NCBI RefSeq assembly: GCF_040126305.1
Contig: NZ_CP149510.1
Location: forward strand, 3,483,001-3,547,000
From: Pararhizobium sp. A13
GTDB lineage: Bacteria; Pseudomonadota; Alphaproteobacteria; Rhizobiales; Rhizobiaceae
DNA length: 64,000 bases
Direction: 5' to 3'
Part shown: positions 19,085-29,021 of the stretch, in pieces
How the letters are laid out: every line of letters starts with the position of its first letter
How positions within the stretch are numbered: position 1 is the first letter of the stretch
Position numbers and translations under genes: made by a program
The notes under the pieces: generated by a model
What the model was told of the DNA's origin: nothing
What the model saw: the letters and a program-made list of their open reading frames with translations, nothing else
The model's database searches: none

Positions 19085-21559
19085 CTAGCCATTGCCCTGG
19101 CAGGACTGCAGGTCGTAGCCGGTAAAGACCGGGTGAGCACCTGCTGCCAGCGGCTGCTTTGGTGTGAAGCGAATGACGCGACTTTCTCCCGCTGTCAGAT
19201 CGAAGGCATTGTCGGAATAACGGCCTTCCACGGCGGCTTCGATCATCACATGGAGAGCAAGGGCGGACGCCGAAACCGTGAGGTCATAAGAACCCTCCCC
19301 TGCGGCGCTTGCCATAATCGACAGATTGGACGGCTCGAGGTCGAGCGCCTTGTAGGTCGACTGCACATGATGCCCCTCGCCGCGCATGCCGTTCGAGGCT
19401 TCGAATGACCAGAACAGCAGCATGCCCTTCGGAATGTCCGCGGCAGCGATCGTCAATAGTGTGGCGGCGCGATCCGGGCTGCAGGTGCCGGCGGCGGCGG
19501 TCAGGGGCTGCTTTTCGCCGGAGAGCGAAACGAGAAAGGTCTGCAGTTCGACGGTAACCGGCTCGGCGGTGTCGTTGACCATCGCAAAGGCGATGTTCTT
19601 CCCATCGTCGGAGGGGATGGCCGCAACCGCTACCGGCTGGAAGAACCGGCGCACCATGTAGTGCATGGCCTTCCAGTTGCCCCCATAGTCGAGGCTCGCC
19701 CAGGATGCGACCGGCCAGGTGTCGTTGAGCTGCCAGTAGAGCGTGCCCATGCAATGGGGTTTGAGCGACCGCCAGAATTCGACGGCGGTGCGGATCGCCA
19801 ATCCCTGCTGGATCTGGCTGAGATAGACGAAATTCGAAAAATCCTTCGGGAAGCGGAAGTAACGGAACATGGTCGCCGCAATGCGCTCGTTGCCGCCGGC
19901 ATTCTTCTGGTGCGATTCCATCACCGGCGAAGCGATGTTCAGGTCCTTCTGTTCGGAAAACTGCCGGACGATCGGCATCGACGTATAGGACTGGAAGCCG
20001 AACTCCGAGCAGAAGCGCGGCCGGACCGTGCGGTAATTGTCGAACGACTTGTTCTCGTGCCAGACGGACCAATAGTGCATGTCGCCGGAACCGTCGGCAT
20101 GCCAGGCGTCGCCGAAGTTGAGCGGACCGACGGATGGGCTGGATGGCCACCAGATCACATCGGCTGCGGCCGCCTTGATGCCGGTCTCGATGGTTCGGTT
20201 GAGACGGTCGTAGGAAACGAGATAGCGGTCACGATCCCTGCGGCTTTCTTCAAACCAGGTGAGCGCTCCGACCAGCTCGTTGTCGCCGCACCAGAGCGCG
20301 ATCGAGGGATGCGACGATAACCGCTTGACCTGATAATCCACCTCAGCGGCGACGTTTTCGAGAAAATCCGGCGTCGAGGGATAAAGATTGCAGGCAAACA
20401 TGAAATCCTGCCAGACCATCAGGCCGAGCCGGTCGCAGAGATCGTAAAACCAGTCCGTTTCATAGAAGCCGCCACCCCAGACGCGGATCATGTTCATGTT
20501 GGCATCGACCGCCGAGCGCAGCAGATCCTCGACGCCCTCGGGCGTCACCCGCGACGCGAGCGCATCGGCCGGAATCCAGTTGGCGCCGCGGCAGAAGATT
20601 TCACGACCGTTGACGCGGAAGGCAAAACGACTGCCGGCCTCGTCCTTGTCGGTCAGAAGCTCGATAGTACGGAAACCGATCTGGCGGGTGACCGTTTCGC
20701 CCGGAAACGAGACGGTGAGTTCGGACAAGGCCTGCGCGCCGCTGCCTGCCGGCCACCAGAGCTTCGGATTTTCGACGGTAAAGACATGCGTGACCTGTGT
20801 TTCTCCGGCGTTGACGGCGCAATCCAGGTGTTCCTTTAGGCCATCGAGCGAGAAATCCATGCCGATGACGCCGGGTTCCTCGGCAAAGAGCCTTACCGTC
20901 ACCTGAAGATCGACGGCGCCGCCGGCCTGCGGCACCTGCCGGGTCGTGACATGCTCGATGCGAGCCGCCGCAAGTTTCTTGAGGGCGATGGAGCCGTAAA
21001 TGCCCAGCGGCGCGATGGCGATGTTCCAGTCCCAGCCAAAATGGCATTGCGGCTTGCGCAGCATGTTGCCATTGGGGATCGGGCAGTTGCCGGTCGAGTA
21101 GGGAATATAGAAGGGCTGGACCGTCTGCGCTTGAGCCCCGGCAGCGACCGCTGAATGGATGACGATGCGCAGACGATTCTGGCCCACTTTCAAGATAGAG
21201 CTTACGGCCGGGCGATAGCGAAGAAAGCAGTTTTTGGCCTCGAGAACCAGCTCGTCGTTGACATAGACCGAGCCGATCGTGTCCAGGCTTTCAATATCCA
21301 GATACCAGAATCCAGCGAGATCGGCCGCGTCGATGTCGAACGTGCGCTCAAGCACCCAGTCCTTGTGTGCCACCCACTGAACGTCATCCTCGTTGCGGCC
21401 GGCATAGGGATCGGCGATCACGCCGCCGGCCTGCAGGGCGCTGTGGACGTCGCCCGGAATGGCGATCGTCAACGCGTGGCTGTTGTCGGACGAGGCAAGC
21501 AGCCAGTCGCCGGACAGGTCGAGCGCTACGGGTTCGGAGATGAAAGCGTCAACAGACAT
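19085..21559 (-). CDS. Glycoside hydrolase family 2 beta-mannosidase
   Basis: This 824-residue cytoplasmic enzyme removes terminal beta-mannose from oligosaccharides. The N-terminal jelly-roll carries DLSGDWLL and the barrel starts near FCRGANWIPADAL. The acid/base Glu is in LWCGDNELVGAL and the nucleophile Glu in RFCSEFGFQSYTSMP. GTLYWQLNDTWPVASWAS is typical of beta-mannosidases, as opposed to beta-galactosidases. ATG 21559 is preferred; an in-frame TTG at 21592 would add 11 residues. It follows the ABC ATPase gene by 94 bases on the same strand. Confidence 0.92.
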   Translation of the reverse strand: MSVDAFISEPVALDLSGDWLLASSDNSHALTIAIPGDVHSALQAGGVIADPYAGRNEDDVQWVAHKDWVLERTFDIDAADLAGFWYLDIESLDTIGSVYVNDELVLEAKNCFLRYRPAVSSILKVGQNRLRIVIHSAVAAGAQAQTVQPFYIPYSTGNCPIPNGNMLRKPQCHFGWDWNIAIAPLGIYGSIALKKLAAARIEHVTTRQVPQAGGAVDLQVTVRLFAEEPGVIGMDFSLDGLKEHLDCAVNAGETQVTHVFTVENPKLWWPAGSGAQALSELTVSFPGETVTRQIGFRTIELLTDKDEAGSRFAFRVNGREIFCRGANWIPADALASRVTPEGVEDLLRSAVDANMNMIRVWGGGFYETDWFYDLCDRLGLMVWQDFMFACNLYPSTPDFLENVAAEVDYQVKRLSSHPSIALWCGDNELVGALTWFEESRRDRDRYLVSYDRLNRTIETGIKAAAADVIWWPSSPSVGPLNFGDAWHADGSGDMHYWSVWHENKSFDNYRTVRPRFCSEFGFQSYTSMPIVRQFSEQKDLNIASPVMESHQKNAGGNERIAATMFRYFRFPKDFSNFVYLSQIQQGLAIRTAVEFWRSLKPHCMGTLYWQLNDTWPVASWASLDYGGNWKAMHYMVRRFFQPVAVAAIPSDDGKNIAFAMVNDTAEPVTVELQTFLVSLSGEKQPLTAAAGTCSPDRAATLLTIAAADIPKGMLLFWSFEASNGMRGEGHHVQSTYKALDLEPSNLSIMASAAGEGSYDLTVSASALALHVMIEAAVEGRYSDNAFDLTAGESRVIRFTPKQPLAAGAHPVFTGYDLQSCQGNG

Positions 21560-21653
21560 TGTCAAAAATCCATTCGCTACCCATCCGCTCAAGGATGGGC
21601 GTCATCGTCTTTGAGCGGCCGCCAAACGCGACCGCCGCGATGTTACGGGTTGG

Positions 21654-22745
21654 TCAGATCCTGTTTTCCGTGGCGGCGTCGAAAACCGAGGCCATCGACA
21701 TGTCGAAGCTGAGTTTCAGCGCCCTACCGGGTGCGTAACGCCGCGAACCGGCAATGCGCACCGACATGGTCTGCCCGGCGAGCTTCAGCCAGAGCAGATT
21801 GTCGGCGCCCATCGGCTCCTCGATATCGACGACCGCATCGTGAACTTCCGTTCCCGGCACGTTTTCATCGACCTTGACGTGTTCCGGGCGCACGCCGAGC
21901 ACGACCTTGCGGCCGGCCCCCAGCGGCCCGCGCACCGGATAAGCGTCCATACCGAAATCGACGCCATTGACCTCGATCACCTTGCGCCCGCCGCGGTCCT
22001 TGATCTCGCCGCGGAAGAAATTCATCGACGGCGACCCGATGAAGCCGGCGACGAACAGGTTTTCCGGGAAATTGTAGATCGTCATCGGATCGGCAAGCTG
22101 CTGGATGACGCCGCTCTTCATCACCGCGATGCGGTCCGCCAAGGTCAGGGCCTCGATCTGGTCGTGGGTCACATAGATCATCGTGTTCTCAAGCGACTGG
22201 TGGAGACGCTTGATTTCGACGCGCAGTTCCGACCGCAGCTTGGCGTCGAGGTTTGACAGAGGCTCGTCGAACAGGAACACGTCGACATCGCGAACAAGGG
22301 CACGACCGATCGCCACACGCTGGCGCTGGCCGCCGGACAGTTCCGACGGCTTGCGCTTGAGGAGCGGCTGGATCTGCAGGATCTCGGCGGCACGGGCGAC
22401 ACGCTTGTCGATTTCGGCGGCAGGCAGCTTGGCGACACGCAGGCCGAAGGACAGGTTCCGCTCGACCGTCATCTGCGGATAGAGCGCATAGGACTGGAAT
22501 ACCATGCCGATGCCGCGGTCCTTGGGTTCCTCCCAGGTGACGTTCTTGTCCTTGATGAAGATCTGGCCGCCGGTCACGTCGAGAAGACCGGCAATGCAGT
22601 TCAAGAGTGTGGACTTGCCGCAGCCGGACGAGCCGAGGAGGACGAGGAATTCGCCGTTCTTGATGTCGAGGTTAAGCGTGTCGAGCACGGTGACGGCACC
22701 GAAGCTCAACGACAGATCCCTGACCGATACGCTGACGTTGTTCAT
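21654..22745 (-). CDS. Sugar ABC transporter ATP-binding protein (UgpC/MalK type)
   Basis: This is the 363-residue ATPase of a CUT1 carbohydrate importer. It has Walker [10 protein letters not shown] at ~38, Q-loop [13 protein letters not shown], signature [15 protein letters not shown] and Walker [13 protein letters not shown]. The C-terminal TOBE/MalK regulatory domain (~240-363) includes [11 protein letters not shown] and the ...GREIKDRG-like spacing common to UgpC. It is encoded right after both permeases (5-base gap). Confidence 0.93.
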   Translation of the reverse strand: MNNVSVSVRDLSLSFGAVTVLDTLNLDIKNGEFLVLLGSSGCGKSTLLNCIAGLLDVTGGQIFIKDKNVTWEEPKDRGIGMVFQSYALYPQMTVERNLSFGLRVAKLPAAEIDKRVARAAEILQIQPLLKRKPSELSGGQRQRVAIGRALVRDVDVFLFDEPLSNLDAKLRSELRVEIKRLHQSLENTMIYVTHDQIEALTLADRIAVMKSGVIQQLADPMTIYNFPENLFVAGFIGSPSMNFFRGEIKDRGGRKVIEVNGVDFGMDAYPVRGPLGAGRKVVLGVRPEHVKVDENVPGTEVHDAVVDIEEPMGADNLLWLKLAGQTMSVRIAGSRRYAPGRALKLSFDMSMASVFDAATENRI

Positions 22746-22749
22746 GCAC

Positions 22750-23685
22750 TCACCCTTTCACTGCGCCGGCGGCAATACCGCGGACAAAAAGCCGTCCGGA
22801 AACGAAGTAGACGATCAATGGAACAGCCCCCGTCAGGATGGTCGCCGCCATATTGACGTTGTATTCCTTCACGCCCTGAACCGAATTGACGATGTTGTTG
22901 AGCTGGACGGTCATCGGATAATATTCCGGTCGGGTGAACACCACGCCGAACAGGAAGTCGTTCCAGATGCCGGTGATCTGCAGGATCATGGCGACGACGA
23001 AAATCGGCAGCGACATCGGCAGCATGATCTTGAAATAGATCGTCCAGAACCCGGCACCGTCGATGCGCGCCGCCTTGAACAGCTCTTCCGGCAGGGACGA
23101 GAAATAGTTGCGGAAGAGCAGCGTCAGGATCGGCATGCCGAATATCGTGTGGACGATGATCAGACCCGTGAGCGAACCGTAGAGGCCCATCTCACGCAGC
23201 ACGATGACGATCGGATAGATCATGACCTGATAGGGGATGAACGCGCCGACGATCAGGATCGTGAAGAACAGGTCGGCGCCCTTGAAGCGCCAGTTCGCCA
23301 GTGCATAACCGTTGACGGATGCGATCGCGATCGAGACGATCGTTGAAGGAATGGTAATGCGGACCGAGTTCCAGAATCCGCGGGACAGGCCGTCACAATT
23401 CAGGCCGGTGCAGGCGCTGGACCAGGCCTTGACCCAGGGCTCGAAGGTGATCTCAAGGGGCGGCGAGAAGATGTTGCCGAGCCGGATTTCCGGCATGCCC
23501 TTCAGGGAGGTGACCATCATGACGTAGAGCGGCAGGAGATAGTAAGCCGCGGCAAAGATCAGCGCGCCATAAATCATGATGTTTCTGGGCGAAAACATCG
23601 GGCGAGGCTTTTTGCCCTGTGGCCCTGGAGCCAGTCTTGAGGCGCCATGGGCAGCCCGCCCTTTGAGCGATACGGTGTCATCCAC
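22750..23685 (-). CDS. Sugar ABC transporter permease (MalG type)
   Basis: This is the second inner-membrane subunit, 311 residues with six membrane segments. The ATPase-contact EAA loop is seen as [24 protein letters not shown] ~35-residue cytoplasmic N-terminus precedes the first helix. It overlaps the stop of the first permease gene by 8 bases. Confidence 0.92.
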   Translation of the reverse strand: MDDTVSLKGRAAHGASRLAPGPQGKKPRPMFSPRNIMIYGALIFAAAYYLLPLYVMMVTSLKGMPEIRLGNIFSPPLEITFEPWVKAWSSACTGLNCDGLSRGFWNSVRITIPSTIVSIAIASVNGYALANWRFKGADLFFTILIVGAFIPYQVMIYPIVIVLREMGLYGSLTGLIIVHTIFGMPILTLLFRNYFSSLPEELFKAARIDGAGFWTIYFKIMLPMSLPIFVVAMILQITGIWNDFLFGVVFTRPEYYPMTVQLNNIVNSVQGVKEYNVNMAATILTGAVPLIVYFVSGRLFVRGIAAGAVKG

Positions 23686-24580
23686 GCTTGCGTCCTCCGA
23701 ATTCCAGATAGGCCCACGGCACGATGATGATGGCGACTGTGATCAGCATCATGGTCGAAGCAGCAAAGCCCTGACCGAGGTTCTGCGCCTGGAACATGTA
23801 GTCGTAGACATATTTGGCAGGCACCTCGGAGGCGATGCCGGGACCGCCGCTCGTCTGCGCCACGACGAGGTCGTAGACCCGGACGATGCCGCTTGCGATG
23901 ATCACGAGCGTGGTGATGAAGACGGCGCGCATCATCGGAATGATGATGAAGAGGTAGGTCTTCCACATCGGAATGCCGTCGACGCGCGAGGCTTTCCAGA
24001 TGTCCTCGTCAATGCCGCGCAGGCCGGCCAGCATCAGGCACATGACGAGACCCGTTCCCTGCCAGAGGGCGGCGATCAGGATGCCATAGATGACGATGCT
24101 TTGATCGTAGAGCGGATCGAAGGTGAAGCTCGTCCAGCCGAGCGATCGAACGACCGACTGCACGCCGAACTCGGGATTGAGCACCCATTGCCAGACCAGG
24201 CCGGTGACGATGAAGGAGAGCGCGAACGGATAGAGGAAGATCGTCCGAAACGTATTCTCGAAGCGGATTTTCTGATCCATCAGTGCGGCGAGCACGAAAC
24301 CGATCATCAGGCTGAAGATCAGCGAGAAGAAGCCGTAGATGGCAAGGTTCTGAATGGACATCAGCCAACGCGGGGCTGCCCACAGACGCTCATACTGATC
24401 GAGCCCGACAAACGATAGGCGCGGCAGGAGCTTCGAATTGGTGAAGGAATAAAACACCGTCCAAAGCGTGCCGCCGAGAAAGATGACAACGGCGGTCAGT
24501 ATCATGGGAATTGAGGCAATCTTGGAATGCAGATTGCGCAACAATTGGTTTGGCCGGCCGGCATGCGCTTGGCCCGTCAT
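23678..24580 (-). CDS. Sugar ABC transporter permease (MalF type)
   Basis: This is the first inner-membrane subunit, 300 residues with six membrane segments. Its EAA loop reads DIWKASRVDGIPMWKTYLFIIIP. It follows the binding-protein gene after a 207-base spacer. The overlap with the next permease gene implies coupled translation. Confidence 0.92.
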   Translation of the reverse strand: MTGQAHAGRPNQLLRNLHSKIASIPMILTAVVIFLGGTLWTVFYSFTNSKLLPRLSFVGLDQYERLWAAPRWLMSIQNLAIYGFFSLIFSLMIGFVLAALMDQKIRFENTFRTIFLYPFALSFIVTGLVWQWVLNPEFGVQSVVRSLGWTSFTFDPLYDQSIVIYGILIAALWQGTGLVMCLMLAGLRGIDEDIWKASRVDGIPMWKTYLFIIIPMMRAVFITTLVIIASGIVRVYDLVVAQTSGGPGIASEVPAKYVYDYMFQAQNLGQGFAASTMMLITVAIIIVPWAYLEFGGRKRG

Positions 24581-24787
24581 GTCTCACTCCTCCCCTGGAT
24601 CAGGTTCATCCGATTGAAAGCGCGGCGCGCACCGCAGCACTTCGCTCCATCCTCAAGTCCGAAGGATCGCCGGTCCGTGGCGCGGCATCCTGAGCCCGCC
24701 GCAATAGGCGGCATTGATCATCCGGTTTTGGGTTTCGGACCGGCCCCGCGCGATACACGGAGCCGGCTTCGATAGAGTAGCCGTTGA
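24581..24787 (-). other. Structured spacer between binding-protein and permease genes
   Basis: This 207-base spacer contains small inverted repeats, including GCCGC/GCGGC near 24701-24715 and CCGGT/ACCGG near 24722-24743. Such hairpins after a binding-protein gene commonly stabilise its message relative to the permease part. No coding frame was convincing. Confidence 0.45.
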
Positions 24788-26023
24788 TCAATCGGCCGAA
24801 GCGATGATGTCGGTGAAGCGCTTCTGCGCATCTTCCGGCGTCATCGAGGGGTTGGCGAAGAACTCCGAGAAGAGGTCTTCCTTCTGCTTCTGGCTGTCTG
24901 CAGACAGAAGCTGGTCGGTGCCCTGGATCACATTGCCCTTGGCAAGGATCTCGAGACCCTTCTTCATGCAGTCGTTTGCCGTGGCGAGGTCGACGTCACC
25001 CCGTACAGGCAGCGATCCCTTCTTCAGGTTGAAGGCGACCTGCGTCTTCGGATCGAGCAGCGTCGAGGCGAGCACTTCCTGGGCCTTCGACTTTTCCTCA
25101 TCCTTCAGGAGCGGGAAGTAGAAAGCATCGCCGCCGGTCGAGATGATCTCGTTGACGCCCAGACCCGGAAGGCAGGTATAGTCCGTGCCAGCTTTCTGGC
25201 CGGCGACCTGGAATTCGCCCTGCGCCCAGTCACCCATGATCTGGCCGCCGGCCTTGCCGGTGATGACCAGATTGGTAGCCTGGTTCCAATCCTGCACGTT
25301 GCTGCCCTTGGACATCTTGCGGGCATCATCAGCAGCCTTGAAGACCTTGGCGATATCGGGACCTGCGGCCACTTCCGCATCCTTCTCGCCGAACACCTTG
25401 TTGAAGACGTCCTTGCCGGCAATCGCGACCATCAGCACGTCAAACGCACCGGCCGACTGCCAGGGCTGGCCACCGACGGCGAGCGGTATGATGCCGGCCT
25501 TCTCCAGCGCCGGTGCGGCAGCGACGAATTCATCCCAGTTCTTTGGCACTTCGACGCCAGCCTGCTTGAAGGCCGCATTCGACAGCCACAGCCACTGCCA
25601 GGAGTGGATATTGACCGGCGCGCAATAGATCTTGCCCTCGATGGTGCAACTGTCGAGCAGGCTCGACGGCTTGATGATATCCTTCCAATGTTCCCTGGTG
25701 GCGACGTCGGTCAGGTCGCGCATCAGGCCAGCCTCTACCAACTCCTCGGCTTGACGGCCGTGGTTGAACTGCGTGGCGCCCATCGGGTCACCGCCGGTAA
25801 TGCGGCTGATCATGATCGGCCGCGCGGTGCTGCCGGAGCCGGCGACAGCGCCATCAACCCAGTGGTTGCCGGTTGCGTCAAATGCCTTCGCCAGTTCGGC
25901 GACAGCAGCAGCTTCGCCACCCGACGTCCACCAATGGGTTACTTCCAGATCTGCAGCGCTGGCTGCGCTGAATGGAAGCACCACAGTCGCCGCCAAAGCA
26001 GCTGCCAACAAACGCAATTTCAT
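24788..26023 (-). CDS. Sugar ABC transporter substrate-binding protein
   Basis: This 411-residue periplasmic receptor of the CUT1 family has a signal peptide that ends near SAASA-ADLEV, followed by VTHWWTSGGEAAAV, the usual start of cluster-B sugar receptors. Aromatic residues for sugar stacking are present (HSWQWLWLS, GGQPWQSAG). From context the ligand may be a mannose-containing oligosaccharide. GGGAGG lies before ATG 26023, and a LacI-type operator sits directly upstream of it. Confidence 0.92.
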   Translation of the reverse strand: MKLRLLAAALAATVVLPFSAASAADLEVTHWWTSGGEAAAVAELAKAFDATGNHWVDGAVAGSGSTARPIMISRITGGDPMGATQFNHGRQAEELVEAGLMRDLTDVATREHWKDIIKPSSLLDSCTIEGKIYCAPVNIHSWQWLWLSNAAFKQAGVEVPKNWDEFVAAAPALEKAGIIPLAVGGQPWQSAGAFDVLMVAIAGKDVFNKVFGEKDAEVAAGPDIAKVFKAADDARKMSKGSNVQDWNQATNLVITGKAGGQIMGDWAQGEFQVAGQKAGTDYTCLPGLGVNEIISTGGDAFYFPLLKDEEKSKAQEVLASTLLDPKTQVAFNLKKGSLPVRGDVDLATANDCMKKGLEILAKGNVIQGTDQLLSADSQKQKEDLFSEFFANPSMTPEDAQKRFTDIIASAD

Positions 26024-26039
26024 GAGTTTTCCTCCCTCA

Positions 26040-26053
26040 CTGTAACGTTACCG
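26040..26053. promoter_or_regulatory. LacI-family operator candidate 1
   Basis: CTGTAACGTTACCG contains the perfect palindrome GTAACGTTAC (26042-26051) with the central CG usual for LacI-family sites. It lies 17 bases upstream of the ABC receptor start, just before the ribosome-binding site, where bound repressor would block transcription. Confidence 0.7.
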
Positions 26054-26358
26054 GAAAAAACTTAGTTCAATCGTTTTGCCGGCGCAACAGCCACAACGCA
26101 TAATTCCTCAAAAAATATTTTACACAATCCTAGGATGCGCATTAAGGCCCAACACCAAATTACCCTCGCCTTTCCGCTGCAGTACATTTTCTTTCGGAGA
26201 AACCATTTTATCGCGTTTTTTCAACACAATGTTTGACAACCCCAGAGTTTCGAATCGAATGCGTCTCTCGCAAATGCAAAATTCTGATGACGCAATGCGG
26301 GATTCAACTCTACGGAGAGGCCGGGACGATATAGACAAAAAAGGCCTCGACAAGCCAA

Positions 26359-26372
26359 CTGTATCGTTACAG
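26359..26372. promoter_or_regulatory. LacI-family operator candidate 2
   Basis: CTGTATCGTTACAG has perfect CTGTA/TACAG arms around a CG centre and matches candidate 1 at 12 of 14 positions. It lies 116 bases before the regulator gene, suggesting autoregulation or DNA looping with the first site. Confidence 0.65.
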
Positions 26373-26487
26373 ATTTTTGACGACGGGAGAGAACGGGCGA
26401 TGGGTGCCCATATGTCACAAATCGTATATAAGGCATGCAGGTAACCGCGACGACGCGGCCTGAACATGGGAAGGCGATGGGCGGGGA

Positions 26488-27516
26488 ATGGACGAGAAGA
26501 CCAAGAGCAGGCAGGCCCCGACGCCCTCCTCATTGCAGGAACGTCCGACCCTGAAGACGATCGCCTTCATGACGGGTCTCGGCATCACCACGGTGTCGCG
26601 CGCCCTGAAAGACGCGCCCGATATCGGCGCCGAGACCAAGGAGCGCGTCCGTCTCGTTGCGAAACAGGTGGGTTACCAACCGAACCGTGCCGGTGTCCGC
26701 CTTCGCACTGGGAAGACCAATGTCATCAGCCTGGTGCTGTCCCTCGAAGAAGAGGTGATGGGCCTGACGAGCCCGATCGTGGTCGGCATTTCCGAGGTGC
26801 TGGCCTCGACGCCCTACCATCTCGTCATCACGCCCTACAGGTTCTCCAAGGACGCCCTCGCCCCGGTCCGCTACGTGCTCGATACCGGTGCGGCCGATGG
26901 CGTCATCATCTCGCGTACGGAACCGAAGGACCCGCGAGTCGAACTGATGATGGAGCGCAATTTCCCTTTCGCCACCCACGGCCGCACAGATATGGGGCTC
27001 GTCCATCCCTATCACGACTTCGACAATGAAGGATTTGCCTATGAGGCTGTCCGGAGGCTGGCAAAACTCGGGCGCAAGCGCATCGTGCTCTTGCAGCCGC
27101 CGCCGCATCTGACCTTTCACAGGCACATGCGAAAAGGCTTCGATGAGGGCATCCGCGATTTCGGTGTCGAGGCCGTTGCCTTCAACGCAGTCGATCTCGA
27201 CAACAGCCTGGCGGAAATTCGCGCCGCGTTCGAGACCCTGATGCGCTCCGACGGCGCGCCCGACGGCATCGTTTCGGGTTCAGGCGCAGGATCGATCGCG
27301 TTGATCGCCGGGCTGGAATCCGTCGGCAAAAAGCTCAGCCAGGATGTCGATATGGTCTCGAAGGTGCCCAGCGATTTCCTGAGCTGGCTGCGCCCCGAAG
27401 TCATCACCATGAACGAGGACATCCGCCACGCCGGCCGGGAACTGGCCAAGGCCGTGATCGGTCGCATTGCCGGTTTGCCGGCGGAAGAACTGCAGAGCCT
27501 GAGCCAGGCGCTCTGA
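26488..27516 (+). CDS. LacI-family transcriptional regulator
   Basis: This 342-residue repressor has an N-terminal extension of about 20 residues before the helix-turn-helix (TLKTIAFMTGLGITTVSRALKDAPDIGAETKERV, ~22-55). The hinge follows (VGYQPNRAGVRLRTGKTNVISLV), then a periplasmic-binding-like ligand domain. It probably controls the divergent mannoside operon; the inducer would be a sugar imported or released by it. It converges on gnd. Confidence 0.9.
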   Translation: MDEKTKSRQAPTPSSLQERPTLKTIAFMTGLGITTVSRALKDAPDIGAETKERVRLVAKQVGYQPNRAGVRLRTGKTNVISLVLSLEEEVMGLTSPIVVGISEVLASTPYHLVITPYRFSKDALAPVRYVLDTGAADGVIISRTEPKDPRVELMMERNFPFATHGRTDMGLVHPYHDFDNEGFAYEAVRRLAKLGRKRIVLLQPPPHLTFHRHMRKGFDEGIRDFGVEAVAFNAVDLDNSLAEIRAAFETLMRSDGAPDGIVSGSGAGSIALIAGLESVGKKLSQDVDMVSKVPSDFLSWLRPEVITMNEDIRHAGRELAKAVIGRIAGLPAEELQSLSQAL

Positions 27517-27536
27517 CATCAACATCGAGGCATTGA

Positions 27537-27566
27537 AAAGCCGCGCGGATCGCTCCGCGCGGCTTT
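27537..27566. terminator. Bidirectional terminator between lacI-type gene and gnd
   Basis: A perfect 12-bp stem, AAAGCCGCGCGG/CCGCGCGGCTTT, has a 6-base loop and is flanked by A and T runs. It serves the convergent genes. Confidence 0.85.
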
Positions 27567-27590
27567 GTCGTTCCAGCCAGAATGCCTTGA

Positions 27591-29021
27591 TCAGGCGTTC
27601 ATGCCGCTGCCCCAAGGGCCGTGATGTGAATCAGCACCATCAATGCGATCAAACCCATGGGCGCCGAAGAAGTCACGCTGCGCCTGGATGACGTTCGCCG
27701 TGCCGCGGCCGCGGCGATAGCTGTCGAAATAGCCGAGCGCCGAGGCCAGCGCCGAGACCGGCAGGCCGCCGAGAGCCGCCGCCGAAACGACACGGCGAAG
27801 CGCACCGTCGCTCTCCTTGACCATCTTTGCGAAAGCCGGCGTGACGATCAGGTTGGCAACGTCCGGGTCCTTGGTAAAGGCGGTGGTGATCTCGTCGAGG
27901 AACTGCGAGCGGATGATGCAGCCGGCGCGCCAGATCCTGGCGATGGTTGGCATCGGCAGGCTCCAGCTGAATTCCTTCGACGCGGCGGACATGACCGCGA
28001 AGCCTTGCGCATAGGCGCCGATCTTCGATGCGAGCAGCGCGCTTTCGAGGTCTTTGAGGAAGGCGCCCTTGTCGGCAACCCTGAATTCGCCGACATTGGG
28101 CAGACCCAGCACCCTTTCTGCCGCTTCACGCTCATCCTTCATCGAGGAGATGCTGCGCGCGGCGACGGCGGCTTCGATGCCGGTTGCCGGAACGCCCATG
28201 TTCTGCGCTTCGATCACCGACCACTTGCCGGTGCCCTTCTGGCCGGCCTTGTCGAGGATCAGATCGACGATCGGCTTGCCCGTGATGGGGTCGGCCGCCT
28301 TCAGCACCTTCTCGGTGATCTCGATCAGGTAGGAATTCAAGCGGCCCTTGTTCCACTCGCCGAAGACTTCGCCGATTTCCGTGGCGTCCATCTTCAGGCC
28401 GTCGCGCAGGATGCCGTAGATCTCGGCGATCATCTGCATGTCGGCATATTCGATGCCGTTGTGGATGGTCTTGACGAAGTGACCGGCACCGTTTTCGCCG
28501 AGCCAGGCAACACAAGGGTCGCCGTTGTATTTCGCGGCGATCGAGGTCAGCACTTTCTCGACGCGCTTCCAGGACTCTTCCTTGCCGCCGACCATGATGG
28601 AGGGGCCATGACGCGCGCCCTCCTCGCCACCAGACACGCCCATGCCGATGAAGGTCAGGCCGCTGTCCTTGAGATTGTCGAAGCGGCGCATCGTGTCGCG
28701 GAAATTGGCATTGCCGGCATCGATCATGATGTCGTTCTTCTCAAGATAGGGCTTGAGCAGCTCCATCTGCTGGTCGACAGGCTCGCCGGCCTTGATCATG
28801 ATGATGATTGGCCGCGGCGGGCGGATCGCAGCGACGAATTCCTCGATGGTTTCGCACGGCACGATCTGGTTTTGCAGTTCGCCGGCATCGGCATAAAATT
28901 TCCGGGTCGCTTCGACCGTACGGTTGAAAACCGCGATCTTGTTGCCCTTCTCGGCAATATTGAGCGCCAGATTCGATCCCATAACGCCGAGACCGATAAG
29001 GCCGATTTCCGCCTGTGCCAC
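27591..29021 (-). CDS. gnd: 6-phosphogluconate dehydrogenase, decarboxylating
   Basis: This enzyme of the oxidative pentose phosphate pathway (6-phosphogluconate + NADP to ribulose 5-phosphate + CO2) has 476 residues, a normal length. The nucleotide-binding motif IGLIGLGVMGSNLALNIAEKG, the signature region FIGMGVSGGEEGARHGPSIM (catalytic Lys/Asn follow in VKTIHNGIEYADMQ), and the C-terminal helical domain with the QAQRDFFGAHGF end are all present. I chose GTG 29021, which has GGAGG 8 bases upstream. The longer frame from 29084 is not supported by a ribosome-binding site. Confidence 0.95.
   Translation of the reverse strand: MAQAEIGLIGLGVMGSNLALNIAEKGNKIAVFNRTVEATRKFYADAGELQNQIVPCETIEEFVAAIRPPRPIIIMIKAGEPVDQQMELLKPYLEKNDIMIDAGNANFRDTMRRFDNLKDSGLTFIGMGVSGGEEGARHGPSIMVGGKEESWKRVEKVLTSIAAKYNGDPCVAWLGENGAGHFVKTIHNGIEYADMQMIAEIYGILRDGLKMDATEIGEVFGEWNKGRLNSYLIEITEKVLKAADPITGKPIVDLILDKAGQKGTGKWSVIEAQNMGVPATGIEAAVAARSISSMKDEREAAERVLGLPNVGEFRVADKGAFLKDLESALLASKIGAYAQGFAVMSAASKEFSWSLPMPTIARIWRAGCIIRSQFLDEITTAFTKDPDVANLIVTPAFAKMVKESDGALRRVVSAAALGGLPVSALASALGYFDSYRRGRGTANVIQAQRDFFGAHGFDRIDGADSHHGPWGSGMNA

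Larger units (their letters stand above)
26024..26487. promoter_or_regulatory. Divergent control region between lacI-type regulator and ABC operon
   Basis: This 464-base AT-richer region carries the promoters of both units and two matching operator-like repeats, at 26040-26053 and 26359-26372. No coding frame in it looks real. Confidence 0.7.
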
